Shown here in pieces: positions 10,761 to 21,470 of a DNA stretch of 64,000 nt; the first letter of the stretch is position 1, and every line of letters begins with the position of its first letter. Source of the stretch: Pseudeuparius sepicola. Its lineage: Eukaryota > Arthropoda > Insecta > Coleoptera > Anthribidae. The stretch lies in contig OY987306.1 of the NCBI GenBank assembly GCA_963920635.1, forward strand, positions 10,930,001 through 10,994,000, given 5' to 3'. Position numbers and translations under genes: made by a program. The notes under the pieces are model-generated. The model saw only the letters and a program-made list of their open reading frames with translations. It was not told the DNA's origin and did not search any database.

Positions 10761-11742
10761 AAGGTTTGTTCCAACAGGGCCAATAACCGTGCTCAAGCAC
10801 GTTCAGCGCATGCGCACTACCCCACTGGCTGTTCCAACTGAATTATGTACCTACCGACACGGGACGATACACGCACTGTTCCAGCCGATTTATGGATCAT
10901 TTGTGTATCGTCCTTGTACGATAAAAACGGTGCCTGGTCTAAAGCAATAACCGCGTGTACTGACATGCGCAGTGTATGGTCGTGTGACAGAGATAAACAT
11001 TAACATCATATTTTTGTTTTTACGTAGATAGGTTTAAATCGATGGCTGGGATCGTGTTTTTTATTTCTTGTTGGTTTTTGGCTTGTTGGGTAGGGCGGGG
11101 AATCGTTGAACAATTTTTCCGTTCCATCTGAAATTTTCTTTGGGATCATTTGTTCCAACTCGAATTTACGTACCGTCACAGAACTGTACATGAACTAGAT
11201 GATAACCCTTAAAGAACGCATGCGCTAGTTTTGCACCGTTCATGTGCGATCCCAAAGAAAATTTCAGATGGAACGGATTGTGAATCAAATCGACCAAATC
11301 ACGTTTTGCGACCGCACCTAACCTGCGTGTTTAATATGTGGCTAACCGAATGTTCGGTGGGCTAACCTCACTCTTCACTCTAAAAAATTATTGTTCAACG
11401 ATTCCCCGCCCTACCCAACAAGCCAAAAACCAACAAGAAATAAAAAACACGATCCCAGCCATCGATTTAAAACCATCTACGTAAAAACAAAAATATGAGG
11501 TTATTGTTTATCTCTGTCACATGACTACATTGCGCATGTCAGTACAACGCGGTTATTGCTTTAGACCAGGCACCGTTTTTATCGTACAAGGACGATACAC
11601 AAATGATCCATAAATCGGCTGGAACAGTGCGTGTATCGTCCCGTGTCGGTAGGTACATAATTCAGTTGGAACAGCCAGCGGGGTAGTGCGCATGCGCTGA
11701 ACGTGCTTGAGCACGGTTATTGGCCCTGTTGGAACAAACCTT
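10761..11742. repeat. Foldback element FB1 inside the DD41D element
   Basis: Arms AAGGTTTGTTCCAACAGGGC... and its reverse complement ...GGAACAAACCTT, each about 390 bp. Both arms encode the same 63-residue open frame on opposite strands (10762-10950 plus, 11553-11740 minus), showing near identity. Inner arms add a second pair around TTCCGTTCCATCTGAAATTT (about 11118-11140 against 11255-11277). The right arm has about 110 bp (11280-11390) absent from the left. No clear target duplication is visible. Confidence 0.85.
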
Positions 11743-11849
11743 TTCAAGTTTGGCTAGTAGCCGACGGAGGGCATTTGCGAATGTAACATGGCGTTATTTC
11801 CCAGTTTTGTCTTAATTTTCGCGGCAAATCGTTCAGCGTCTTTGTGAAA

Positions 11850-13157
11850 ATGCCGGAGTATTCGAACGCCGAGTTAACGGACATGGTTATAATGTACGGG
11901 AGATGCGATGAAAGTGCACATCGAGCTGCAGCAGAATACCGTATTCGTTTTCCTAACAGGGCAAATATGCCTAACCCACGTACTTTCGTGAACATTGTAC
12001 AACGTATGCGAAACACTGGTGTTTTGCAAGCTTCGGGCCTGGAGGGCAAATGAACATGGACGATGTTGAGTCAGTGCTTGATTTGGTGGAAGAGCAACCT
12101 TCCATAAGCACTACAGCTATTGCAAGGAGATTGGGAATATCTCAGAACAAGGCAAGTAAAATAAAACCAATAAAACTGACTTCTACCAAAGACTATCCCA
12201 TGTGATGGGATTGTCTTTGCTTGCACCTAATACCTACATAAAATTTAAAATGTAACAATACAATTATTTACAGGCATGGAGGATTCTAAGGGAAAACGGC
12301 CTTCACCCTTATCACATACAAAAGGTCCAAGCATTAGAAGCAAATGATTTTCCGGTGAGAATGACCTACTGCACTTGGCTACGTGATCGAATCGCCCAAG
12401 ACCCAAACTTTGTTTTCAACATTCTTTGGACAGACGAATGCTGCTTCACACGTGCTGGGGTTTTAAACACGTATGTAAATTTTTACTTACTTATAGCTTT
12501 CTCTCCTCCATATTATCTTTTTTATTTATTATAAAATTGGCTATGTCAATCCTAACGCCTTCGCCAAAATTGTGAATATTTCTAATTTTTTTTTTTTTTA
12601 GACACAACAGCCATATTTGGTCCGATGAGAACCCACATGCTGTTCGGCGGTTTAATTTCCAACGTCGGTTTTCCATCAATGTTTGGGCTGGAGTTTATGG
12701 AGATCGATTAATTGGACCATACATTCTACCAGAAAATTTAAACGCTGAACGATACTTGTATTTTCTGACAAATGTTTTGTTTGATAATTTGCCACTACAA
12801 GTACTGCATGACATGTGGTTTATGCACGATGGTGCACCAGCCCATTTTGCGAGACCTGTTCGTGCACTTTTAGACGACCAATGCCCCAACCGTTGGATCG
12901 GAAGAGGAGGGCCCATTGCATGGCCGCCGCGATCACCAGACTTGAATCCAATGGATTTTTATATTTGGGGATTCATGAAGGCGATTGTGTACGAGCAGGA
13001 AATCGACAACGAGCAGCAGTTACGTGAACGAATTGAAGGTGCAGCTGTTCAAATCCGGAATAATCATGGACTTTTTGCACGTATCCGGACTTCTTTAGTT
13101 AACCGAGTGAATTTGTGCATCGAAGTTAACGGCGGCCTCTTTGAACAGCTACTGTAG
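11850..13157 (+). pseudogene. DD41D mariner-like transposase, 3 exons, one frameshift
   Basis: DNA transposase with an N-terminal DUF4817-type helix-turn-helix (Met 11850; SNAELTDMVIMYG...YRIRFPNR), a second HTH (SISTTAIARRLGIS) and a DDD catalytic core. Exons: 11850-12151, 12274-12470, 12602-13157. Intron 1 (12152-12273) has a GC donor (AAG/GCAAGT) and TTTACAG acceptor; intron 2 (12471-12601) is GTATGT...TTTAG. Catalytic Asp candidates are in LWTDECC (exon 2), FMHDGAPAH and NPMDFYIWG (exon 3), the last two separated by 41 residues. The tail VNGGLFEQLL is the family's usual C-terminus. The track GTG at 11844 is not the start. The only lesion is a frameshift between about 12022 and 12053, where TGA ends the first frame and the second HTH continues in another. 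Confidence 0.87.
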
Positions 13158-13728
13158 TGCTTTGCATGTGCATTTGTGCAATGTGTGCTAGTGCAGTTGT
13201 GATTTTTCGGTTACCCTTCGGGGTTTTCCTGGCGGAGGGGATCTACCTCGTCGTGGTCGTCAGGCTGAGTACCTCGCTTCAAACAAAAGGAATAGCAGAG
13301 GGAAACCAAGAGATCCCCAACAGATTTAAAAAATGTGAATGTTGTGTTGTGTGACTTTTAATGTAAAAAAGCAAGAAAACAGAAAATGGTGCAAACAATC
13401 CTGGAAATGTCAGTAAGGTAGGTGTTTCATAGGCATTCTACATGTTCCTCAGAAAGTAATCGTTTTTAAAAGGAAATCGAAATTTTGTGGTGAATCCTCG
13501 GATAAATTGATAGACGTGGCAACGCCGCGCTATTGACATATGCGAAATTTTTAGACATGTCGCGCGGGCGTCCATAGGCGGCGTTTTTTGAGGGGTTTAA
13601 TACAATTTGAAAAAAAATTTTTTTAGGCTTAAGACAAATGTTAGAAAATTTTTGAAAATTTATTTTAGCAAGTCTAATTTTTCTTTATCTGCCATAAAAA
13701 TTTTTGTACTAAGTGATAGTTAACCCTG

Positions 13729-14160
13729 TATATTTTTTGAAATCGAAAAAAAATATTTTATTAGGTAAATAATTGTCATAAGGGATGACGGATTGCGCGC
13801 GGCGTTGCTGGACTCTGACGATCGGTCTACCTAGGTCAAGTATGACGAGGCACGGCGCTTCCCAATAGAAACTCCAAACTGCTGCCTGTTGTGCAGCTTC
13901 CATGAAAAATAGATTGATATTCAAACCTACTAAACTATTTATACTGAAAAATTGCGCTGCTATAGGTAACAATTTCACAATGTGTACGAAAAGTTAAAGT
14001 TAAATGAGCATTTGTTGGGCGGGTTTTTAATATTTGGTCACTTTTGACGGGCAATGGCTCCGCGTCTGACGTTTGATGTTTACATCTCGCTAAAGCCTAC
14101 TTATTGACAAAATCGTACAATAGTGGGCTACTTCAGTGCCGATTTCTGAGCCATTAATGA
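13729..14160. repeat. Repeat X, right part
   Basis: Collinear with 19800-20240: shared blocks include CTACCTAGGTCAAGTA, CAATGTGTACGAAAAGTTAA and TTTGATGTTTACATCTCGC. Continuation of the repeat begun at 10012, interrupted by the DD41D element. Confidence 0.85.
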
Positions 14161-16580
14161 CATGACGATTTTAAGACACTTCAAGAGTTTTTTTATATAA
14201 AATTTGAAAGAAAAATACAAACCTCATCTAAAATTTCTCAAATCATATTATACCAAAGAAGTCAGAAGCTTAATATAGGTACCTAAGTCTTAAGACAAAA
14301 AAAAAACAACAATCAGAGACAGGCAGCCTTCTTTTATTTATTTTTTATATTGGAAATGTGAAGTTTTGAATTGTTGCCAAAATTTGTTTTAGTTAACGAT
14401 ATTACCTTTTAGGATATAGTTTTAGTTGCTTCATAAAGTATAAAAATTCAATAGAATACAGAGATCAGGAGATAGAGATCTACGGAAATATCAGTAGCTC
14501 TGGCAACACAGCGCGCGGTTTTCCAGAGCCGGGCCGACTTCAAATCGCCACTCCGTTAGTTCGGGGCTCTCCACGGATTTTCCGATTGGGGCTTCAGACC
14601 GCATACGAAAGGCCCATACCCATCCGCGGCCTATTGGAATCCCTAGAAATTAAAAAAAAAATCGGAAAAACAACTCCAAAGACCGCACGGCTCTTCCCAT
14701 TCGGACGCCCTTCGATAGGGCTGGGGCCCCTAATTTTTAATTTTTTTTTATAGATATGTAGGTAGTCCTATATTCTTTCTAAGTAGCCTTTGTCTGGAAA
14801 ATTTTGTTGTTGTTGTTTTCTTTTTTCGTTTACACTTAACAGGCAACAATACCGGGTGGAGCAGTATATAGTGTGTGTACGTGCGATATCTCAGAAAATA
14901 TTGTGTTTAGAAAAAGAATTCATAATGAAAGTCTCTACTCTACATCTAGTTATGGGCATTGTGGGTAAGTTAAAAAATAAAAAAGTTATGGGGTGGCTTA
15001 ATTTTTCGTAATCACCCTGTACATGTCATTGAATCACCCTGTAGATACAATATTATTTATTAGAATACAATATTCGAAAATTTTGCTGGGAACGTCAGAA
15101 AGTTTGAACTAACTTTAGAATATTTATAAACACAAAATTGCTTATTAAGAAAAAAATAACAATTTGAAGGCAATATTAGTATTTATTAAACAGTAATAGT
15201 ACAACTACAAATAAACCTTAACAGTAATATACGAAAGTTTACGACAAATAATGTAAAATTATTTGCTAAAAAAGAATCCAAATAATAAATATCATCATAA
15301 TATTATATCATAGGCGAATATCATAAATTATTGCACAACATATACCCCGTTTATAGACATCTATGCAAATTTTGCTCCAAAGATAGGTAATATCATAATT
15401 TATTTTTATTAAAAGTAGGGAATATTTTTTACTTTAAACACATGTATATTTCTGATAAGTATTCTAGTCATTGAACCAATGAAATATTTTCTTTGCTAAA
15501 TTAATATATTTAAATTTTCACTGTATTATACGTAAGTTAGTCAGTATCCGAAACTATCATTTGTTAACCGTAAATAAACTTTAATTAATGTCAATAAACG
15601 TTTCTCTGAGTGTATTAACCGCGCGTAGACATTTCAATGGTTTAAATGAGCGAGGATAAAATATTTAAATCGTAAAAAACACTAATAAAGATATCCGTGG
15701 AAAATTTTGTTTTTTTTTTTCGAAGAATGTGAATATCTCGGAAACTACTTGTTTCCCAGATTCCAGTAAAATCATGCTTATTCAATGCAAAAAAGGTAAT
15801 TGAATTACTTTTATGACAGAAAAAAATAAAAACCGCTAATTTTCTCGGAAATTTTAAGGTTATGTTGAAAAATGCCTTATACTAAAGTTTTAGATTTTTT
15901 AATATCTACAACTTTTGTGAAGACATTTTCCGCAAGCGGATACGAAAATTAATTAAAACTCCTCTACTTCGGAAGGTTTTTAATCAAGTCTTGATATTGC
16001 TGGGTCTTCCGGGTGTTCATACTTCGAATTATTCGCCGTGGAAAACGTCGACTAAAATACCTTCAGAGAAAGACAGCCCGATATCAATCCTACATCCTAC
16101 CCCTTTTCATTTCAAAAGACAGGCGCCTTGAACCTCATTCAGAATGCGCCTTGACCTCGACCTCATTCACCAAGAGCTGGCTACAAAAATAAATCGTGCG
16201 GATTAATTCCTTTGTCACAGCGACAGAGAAAATAAAAGAGACTGCAGAGAGATGGAATAAGCTCTATAAGAACGGCGGAGTAATAACATTGGAGGCCATG
16301 TTATAGACTTTTCTCGATTCAGTGTATCTAAAAATAACTCATCTAGTTTGCTTTTCCGAAAATGACATAAATGTAGGTTTGTAATTTATACTCAGTTGTC
16401 CAGAGCTTATGTTCATCTTGATCATTACGATGGAAATAAAAATAAAAGTCACAGACAGCGGTCTATCTTTTACTTACTTGGGCCGAAGATATAACCTATT
16501 GCCGAGAAACCTGAAAGAAATATCTAGACTGGAAACATACAAGATGTCTACTTTTTAACTTATACAAATCCACAAAATGT
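14161..16580. other. Non-coding stretch
   Basis: No recognisable gene. 14480-14740 is an unusually GC-rich patch (GGGGCTCTCCACGGATTTTC, GGGCTGGGGCCCC) in AT-rich surroundings. 14840-15050 carries two TCACCCTGTA motifs, likely ends of degraded TIR elements. The rest is AT-rich with nothing I can name. Confidence 0.5.
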
Positions 16581-16619
16581 TTATTTTTGAAGATAAATCA
16601 CCTGAACTTTTTTTTGTTT

Positions 16620-17460
16620 GAAACTTTAAAACCCGCTTCCTCTTATCTTCCTACCTTTTTTATACCCCGATTTTCAGAAAAACCATTTAGCGATTTTTTT
16701 TATATTAAATCTGACACCACGACGCTACTCAGAACACCCAAGAACCCTCATATACCAAATTTGAACAAAAAAATATCCAGGGAGTTCCATTTTACAGGTT
16801 CCCAATTATGAGCAAAATAGGAAATATATAGGCATCTGGCAAGTGAAGTGTGCCATGGAACCCCCTCAAAACAGTTAAATGGTCAAGCACTCAAAATGTT
16901 GGTGTGCACAGAATCATTACAAAAATATGCCGAGTATTTTTCTCTGGGCCATCTCAAAATGCTGAATTTGTATGAAACTTTATACGGGTCAAGAATGCTC
17001 TGGAGTTATTGAAAAATATGAATATACACAAAACTAATTTATTTCTTTACAAAAACAAACCAACAAATAAAAAACAATTTAAATTATTGAACCTTCCTCA
17101 ATAAAGTCCCTGTCTAACATCATACATTTTCTTTGCGTTTCACAGCCACCTTAACACATATGGACTTTCTGACTAGCGAGGTCCTGTATTTTTTTAGACT
17201 TAGTTCATCTATAGTGCCTGGGGTGGCTTTGATATATTATGTATTCGATTTTTTATCCCAAAAAAATCAGTACGTACTTTGAGATGGCACAGATATTCTG
17301 TATAATTTTGTATTGGATCTTTGCACACCAATACTTTGAGTGATCCTGTTGACCATGCAACTGTTTTGAGGGGATTCCAAGGCCCACTTGACTTGCCTGG
17401 TGCCTTCAAATTCAAATTTTGCCCAACTTTGACAATCTCCAGAATGGAACTCCCTGTATG
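16620..17460. repeat. TIR family D2, inverted pair
   Basis: 16784 onward (CAGGGAGTTCCATTTTA) and 17200-17460 (reverse complement, TGGAACTCCCTG) form inverted arms about 200 bp long. The segment 16620-17040 also matches the reverse complement of 48760-49090 (for example TTTTTATACCCCGATTTTC next to ACCATTTAGCGATTTTTTT). The arms share a conserved peptide frame (APG.SS.PWN..KTV) with 48730-48942. Likely a degraded non-autonomous Tc1/mariner-type element. Confidence 0.65.
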
Positions 17461-17769
17461 TTTTTGCTAAAATTTTGTATACACTATAATAAAATATACC
17501 TGAATGCTTAAAAAAACTTTATTTTATTTACATAAGAACGTACTTGAAAGCTTATGTTACAATGGGAAGAAATTTAAAAGACACTTTTTTACAAATTCAA
17601 ATATGGAAATGCGTTTATTATACAAATCATTCATTGCTTCTCTTAAAAAGTTTTCTTTCTCAATTATAATGGGGGATTTTTTTGTTGATTTAGTTCTAAG
17701 CTGAATATATGTTTCACATTGAATCCCTTTAAAACCTCAACATATTAGGATGTGGACTATTAAATAATC
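17461..17769. other. AT-rich spacer
   Basis: Between the D2 pair and the MULE relic. Only a 66-codon frame without resemblance to a known family. Confidence 0.4.
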
Positions 17770-18500
17770 TATTCAATCGAGCATGGAAAGATTTTCACAT
17801 GAATTTGTAGTCCTGTTACAGGAACTAGATAATTCGGCCCCTGTTTGCGATGGAAACGTTTCCTCTTCGAATATATAATTTTCTAACACATTTATATAAT
17901 CGGTAAAAATATCTGAAATATGGTCATGTTTTAAAAATGACACTCTTGCGATACCAACTTTGGACAAGGTGAAAACGGCATCCTGTAATTTTCTTTTTTG
18001 TTAATATGGATTGCAGAGCTATAAGTATGGCCTTTTAAAAATCAATAAAAATATTTATTGGTGAAAACGTTATTCCCACATTTATGCAGCTATTAACATT
18101 TTGAAAACAGTTCTTATAACATTCTACTGTTTTTGCGGGGAGAAGAATGCAAGAGGCACATACGAGTCGTTACTTAAGGATGGAAAGGCAAACAATTGAT
18201 AAAAATATTTAGGACAACTCTTAAACGAGCCATCTGCATGAACGTCACGTAAACGACATAGCACTTCTAAGTTCTTTTTCGTAGAAACTCCTAGTATCTT
18301 TCTTTGAGAATCATCGACATAGCACTTCTAAGTTCTTTTTCGTAGAAACTCCTAGTATCTTTCTTTGAGAATAATCGACATAGCACTTCTAAGTTCTTTT
18401 TCGTAGAAACTCCTAGTATCTTTCTTTGAGAATCAATGACGATCACAAAATCTTCGTTAGCGTTCGTTTTGACTTCAATATTTGCCAATATACCTATTGA
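17770..18500 (-). pseudogene. MULE (Mutator-like) transposase relic
   Basis: Reading the minus strand from about 18490 gives VIVIDSQRKILGVSTKKNLE, then LRDVHADGSFKSCPKYFYQL...YVPLAFF, the start of a MULE transposase domain (DGTFK..P..FYQL...YVPL.F pattern, with the first catalytic Asp in HADGSF). After stops comes an F-x-R-x-Y-L-x-L-C/A-L-Q-like block and, near 17790-17830, NRTTNSCEN, matching the family's R-T-N-N-x-C-E-S-F-H motif. Several stops and frameshifts (for example around 18075-18145) break it. Insect MULE proteins usually have an N-terminal FLYWCH finger; none is seen. The coding part is split by the 61-bp tandem array at 18254. Confidence 0.7.
18254..18437. repeat. 61-bp tandem repeat, three copies
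   Basis: Unit starts CGACATAGCACTTCTAAGTT; copies begin at about 18254, 18315 and 18376 and differ by one or two bases. The unit is part of the MULE coding region, and 61 is not a multiple of three, so expansion destroyed the frame. Near-identity of the copies means it is recent. Confidence 0.93.
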
Positions 18501-19664
18501 GTCTCTTCAATGGATTTTTCTTGCGGCGGGTGTTTTGATTGTCGTGAGTTTTGCATGTTTCTTTTAATTAACGCTAAATCCATACGTGCAAGGGAATGGA
18601 TATCACATTCTTTTAATTAAAGCCAAGTGTATAAGTTTAGCAGGTCTTGTACAAAATATCATCAGCGGATTTTAGCTTTAAAGAATTGCTTAGCCTTTAC
18701 CGTTGTAACTTATTATCTTCCTCTCGTTCATGAGAGTGAGGCGGCGGGCCTTCCAAAACTTCTTGATTTTTCCCAGTTTTAGAAATTGTAAAAGTAAAAC
18801 CTAAGAAAGGAGCCCACTTGTTTTTTATGATCGATTATTGTTTGGTCTGTTGGTCTATCAAGGATCGGAAAGTGTAATTTATAGCCTTTTCTGATCTAGT
18901 CCTCCAGAACTATTGAGAATAAAAACTTGCTCAGGAACGACTTAATTTTGGGTTCGTATCCGAAAAAATATATTAAAGTAAACACACAGAAGTCGAAGCA
19001 CTGTATAGTGGAGACGACTCGCTCTGAGCAAAGCAAAACCAAACGCAGTGGAGACACGGCTTTACTGAGAATAACTTGCCATTCTCCCAAGATTATTTGA
19101 TTTGTTTGTAACTAAATTCAGTTTAACAATGCTAATTCGCGCAACAAATAAGTCTCGAGAAATAAGACCACACAATCTACAGTCGGCAAAACCTTTCGCC
19201 GAAAACTCCTTTCACTCCTTACACTCTTGAAACGGAAAAATAACCGAGCCTTATAAAAGATATTTCGAGAAGTTTTTAATTAAACTCTCCCCAATTTAAC
19301 ACCTCGGCGCCGGCGCTAGAAAATAATTAAACAGAAGACAATCTTATTGGCCTCCACCAAATGACCTTCAAATAAGTTAAAAAAAAACTCCCACCAATCG
19401 AACAATATAGGGAATTACTAAGTGTTGGAGCATCGCACTCTATAAGGCTTCTGCAATCTGCATTTTGATTTACATCGCAATTTTGGGAATTTATGGCTCA
19501 GTCCAATTAAGTCTATCCGGCCGCACGAGATATAATTATTGTACTAAGGTAACGAAGAAAGTTTTCCGAATAGGTCATTTCGCGGAAACTATAGAACTTA
19601 ATAATTCGCGCACTCACAATAATGACGCTAAAGACCAATCTAGGGGCATATCCCAGAAGAAAAA
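18501..19664. other. Stretch without recognisable gene
   Basis: Short frames on both strands (for example 18896-19090 minus) have no family resemblance. 19200-19400 holds CTCGGCGCCGGCG and AT-rich sequence. No repeat partner was noticed. Confidence 0.45.
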
Positions 19665-20240
19665 TAGTTATTTATGTACCAAGGCACTGAAGTTCAACTT
19701 TTTATGACTCATGTGGAATTTAGTTGCCGAGGCCTCTGGCCGAGGCAAATAAACCACATGAGTCAAAAAAAGAACTTCAGTGCCGAGGTACCTACATATT
19801 ATTTTTTTTTAAATCGGAAAAAAAATGTTTTATTAGGCAAGAAAATAATAATAATTGATCACCCGTCCATGAACCGACTACGCGCGGCGTTGCTTGACTT
19901 TGACGATCGCTCTACCTAGGTCAAGTAAGACAAGACACGGCATCTTCGTACAGAAAAACCAAACTGCTGCTTCTTGTGCAGCCTACACAACAAATCTATT
20001 GATATTCAAATTTACTAAAATATGTATACTCAAGGATTGCGCTTCTAGAGGAAACAATTTCGCAATGTGTACGAAAAGTTAAATGGGCCTTTATCGGCCG
20101 GGTTTTGAATATTTGGTCACTTTTGACGGGCGCTTTCTCCGTGTCTGGCGTTTGATGTTTACATCTCGCCAAGACCTACTTAGTGAAAAAATCTTAAAAT
20201 AATGTAGCCCATTATGACGATTTTGGCACACTTTACTGCC
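19665..20240. repeat. Repeat Y: uninterrupted copy of repeat X with hairpin core
   Basis: Full copy of the repeat split at 10160-13728. It includes the foldback 19676-19791: GTACCAAGGCACTGAAGTTC pairs with GAACTTCAGTGCCGAGGTAC, inner stem CATGTGG / CCACATG, centre GGCCTCTGGCC. Serves as the empty-site reference for the DD41D insertion. Confidence 0.88.
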
Positions 20241-20507
20241 GATTTCAAGAAAAATATATTACAATGTACCACTGCCGGCGAAAGTTGTATTCAGTCTAGA
20301 AGTAGGTAATGTTAAACGGCCGAAGTTCTGATATGTCCGATTCAGCTCTTTTTGTTTTCTTGTCTGTTTTCTGTTTTTTGTTACGTTTCTATCACAATGG
20401 ACTATAACTTGCCCTATTTTGTTGAGAATTCAACGCCTACCAATATGAATTAATGAAATGACATGAGTTTTGAAATAGGTATTAACCAATCAGGTGATGA
20501 TTTCATC

Positions 20508-21470
20508 GATTATTTCCCTCATACTGCTTGCATCCAATAAGGTAGCTCCTTCCATAAAAATCCAACCAATGATATGCCTCTGCTAGCGATAATTTGCAAT
20601 AGTGAAATTACCGGTAATTGCACTTGTGCAAATTATCACTTCGTTTCTTAGCAACCGCGAATCTGTTGGATACAAACACGTACCTACTTCTTAAAGTTTG
20701 TTTCTTCTAAATTATGTAGCTTATAAATTATGTTGCGGTATTATTAAGCATTCTATCAATAAATTTATATAACTTTTACATTGCTAAATTCTTGTTATTT
20801 AGACCTCCGCCTCCGTTTAAATTTATGACACATTCAGAAAATAAACCAACGCTGACAGGGTGTAGGTATAATCGCATTTGCCTTGGATATCCAAGCGTCA
20901 TGTTTGTTTACTCGAACGCTACAGTCGAAGCTGTCAATAAACTCGTTCAAAATGAATCGTTTTGGAAATGTAAACATAGAAAAAATAATACAGAAATTAT
21001 TAAATCGTATTCGAGAAATAATCTGGACAAATACTACTCGTGCCAGAGATAAAAGACCAATTTATACTCGTGATCTTTCTAGGCAAAATAGCGCTTTCGA
21101 AAAAATTATCTATAAAATTTCCGGCACTTGTGATATTACATACGATAATACCACGCAAAGTGAGAATCATGCCCCTAGTCCATTGAGGTCAGATGAATGT
21201 TTTACTTTTAACTAGCCGTACATAAATTTAACTACCGCATGGTTAAAAGTTAGTTCATTTGACAGCTGTCATTTAGGGTGGGCTTTCGGTTCTCAAAATA
21301 TGTTTTTTGTGCTGCCAGATATTTAACGATCAATGTGTTAACTGAAAACATATCTTCTAATCCTATATTAAATCTGGTAATGTGAAGAAGTTATCGGGTT
21401 ATCAGTGTTAGCTGTCACAATATTGGTTTAGCGTAACTATAGGACGTAACTGAGAAAGTAGGATTTCTGC
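20508..21470 (+). repeat. ~963-bp repeat unit (Z-t-U), copy 1
   Basis: Starts GATTATTTCCCTCATACTGC and is followed at 21471 by the same sequence again, so the unit is directly repeated. Parts: Z (20508-21152) with a palindromic core around ACCGGT (about 20588-20640); a short reverse-strand tRNA-Pro-like piece t (about 21153-21190, reading GGGGCATGATTCTCACTTTG on the minus strand); U (21191-21470), which matches 26000-26380 reversed. No convincing long frame. Confidence 0.8.

Larger units (their letters stand above)
10160..13728 (+). mobile_element. DD41D (rosa/Visitor-type) Tc1/mariner element, 3.57 kb
   Basis: Ends CAGGGTTAACTATGACTTAG at 10160 and its near reverse complement ending GGTTAACCCTG-type at 13728, flanked by TA (10158-10159, 13729-13730). 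It carries a three-exon transposase (11850-13157) and, upstream of it, a ~980-bp foldback (10761-11742). Empty-site comparison with 19790-19830 supports the boundaries: the left flank ...ACATATTATA and the right flank TATTTTTTGAAATCG are continuous there. Only one frameshift is visible in the gene, so this is among the better preserved transposons here. Confidence 0.88.

Noticed and set aside
10681..10950. 89-codon frame and its minus-strand twin 11553-11747
   Set aside because: Identical because they lie in the two arms of FB1; no evidence for a protein.
18254..18437. CRISPR-like array
   Set aside because: The 61-bp units are contiguous with no variable spacers and lie in an animal transposase relic.
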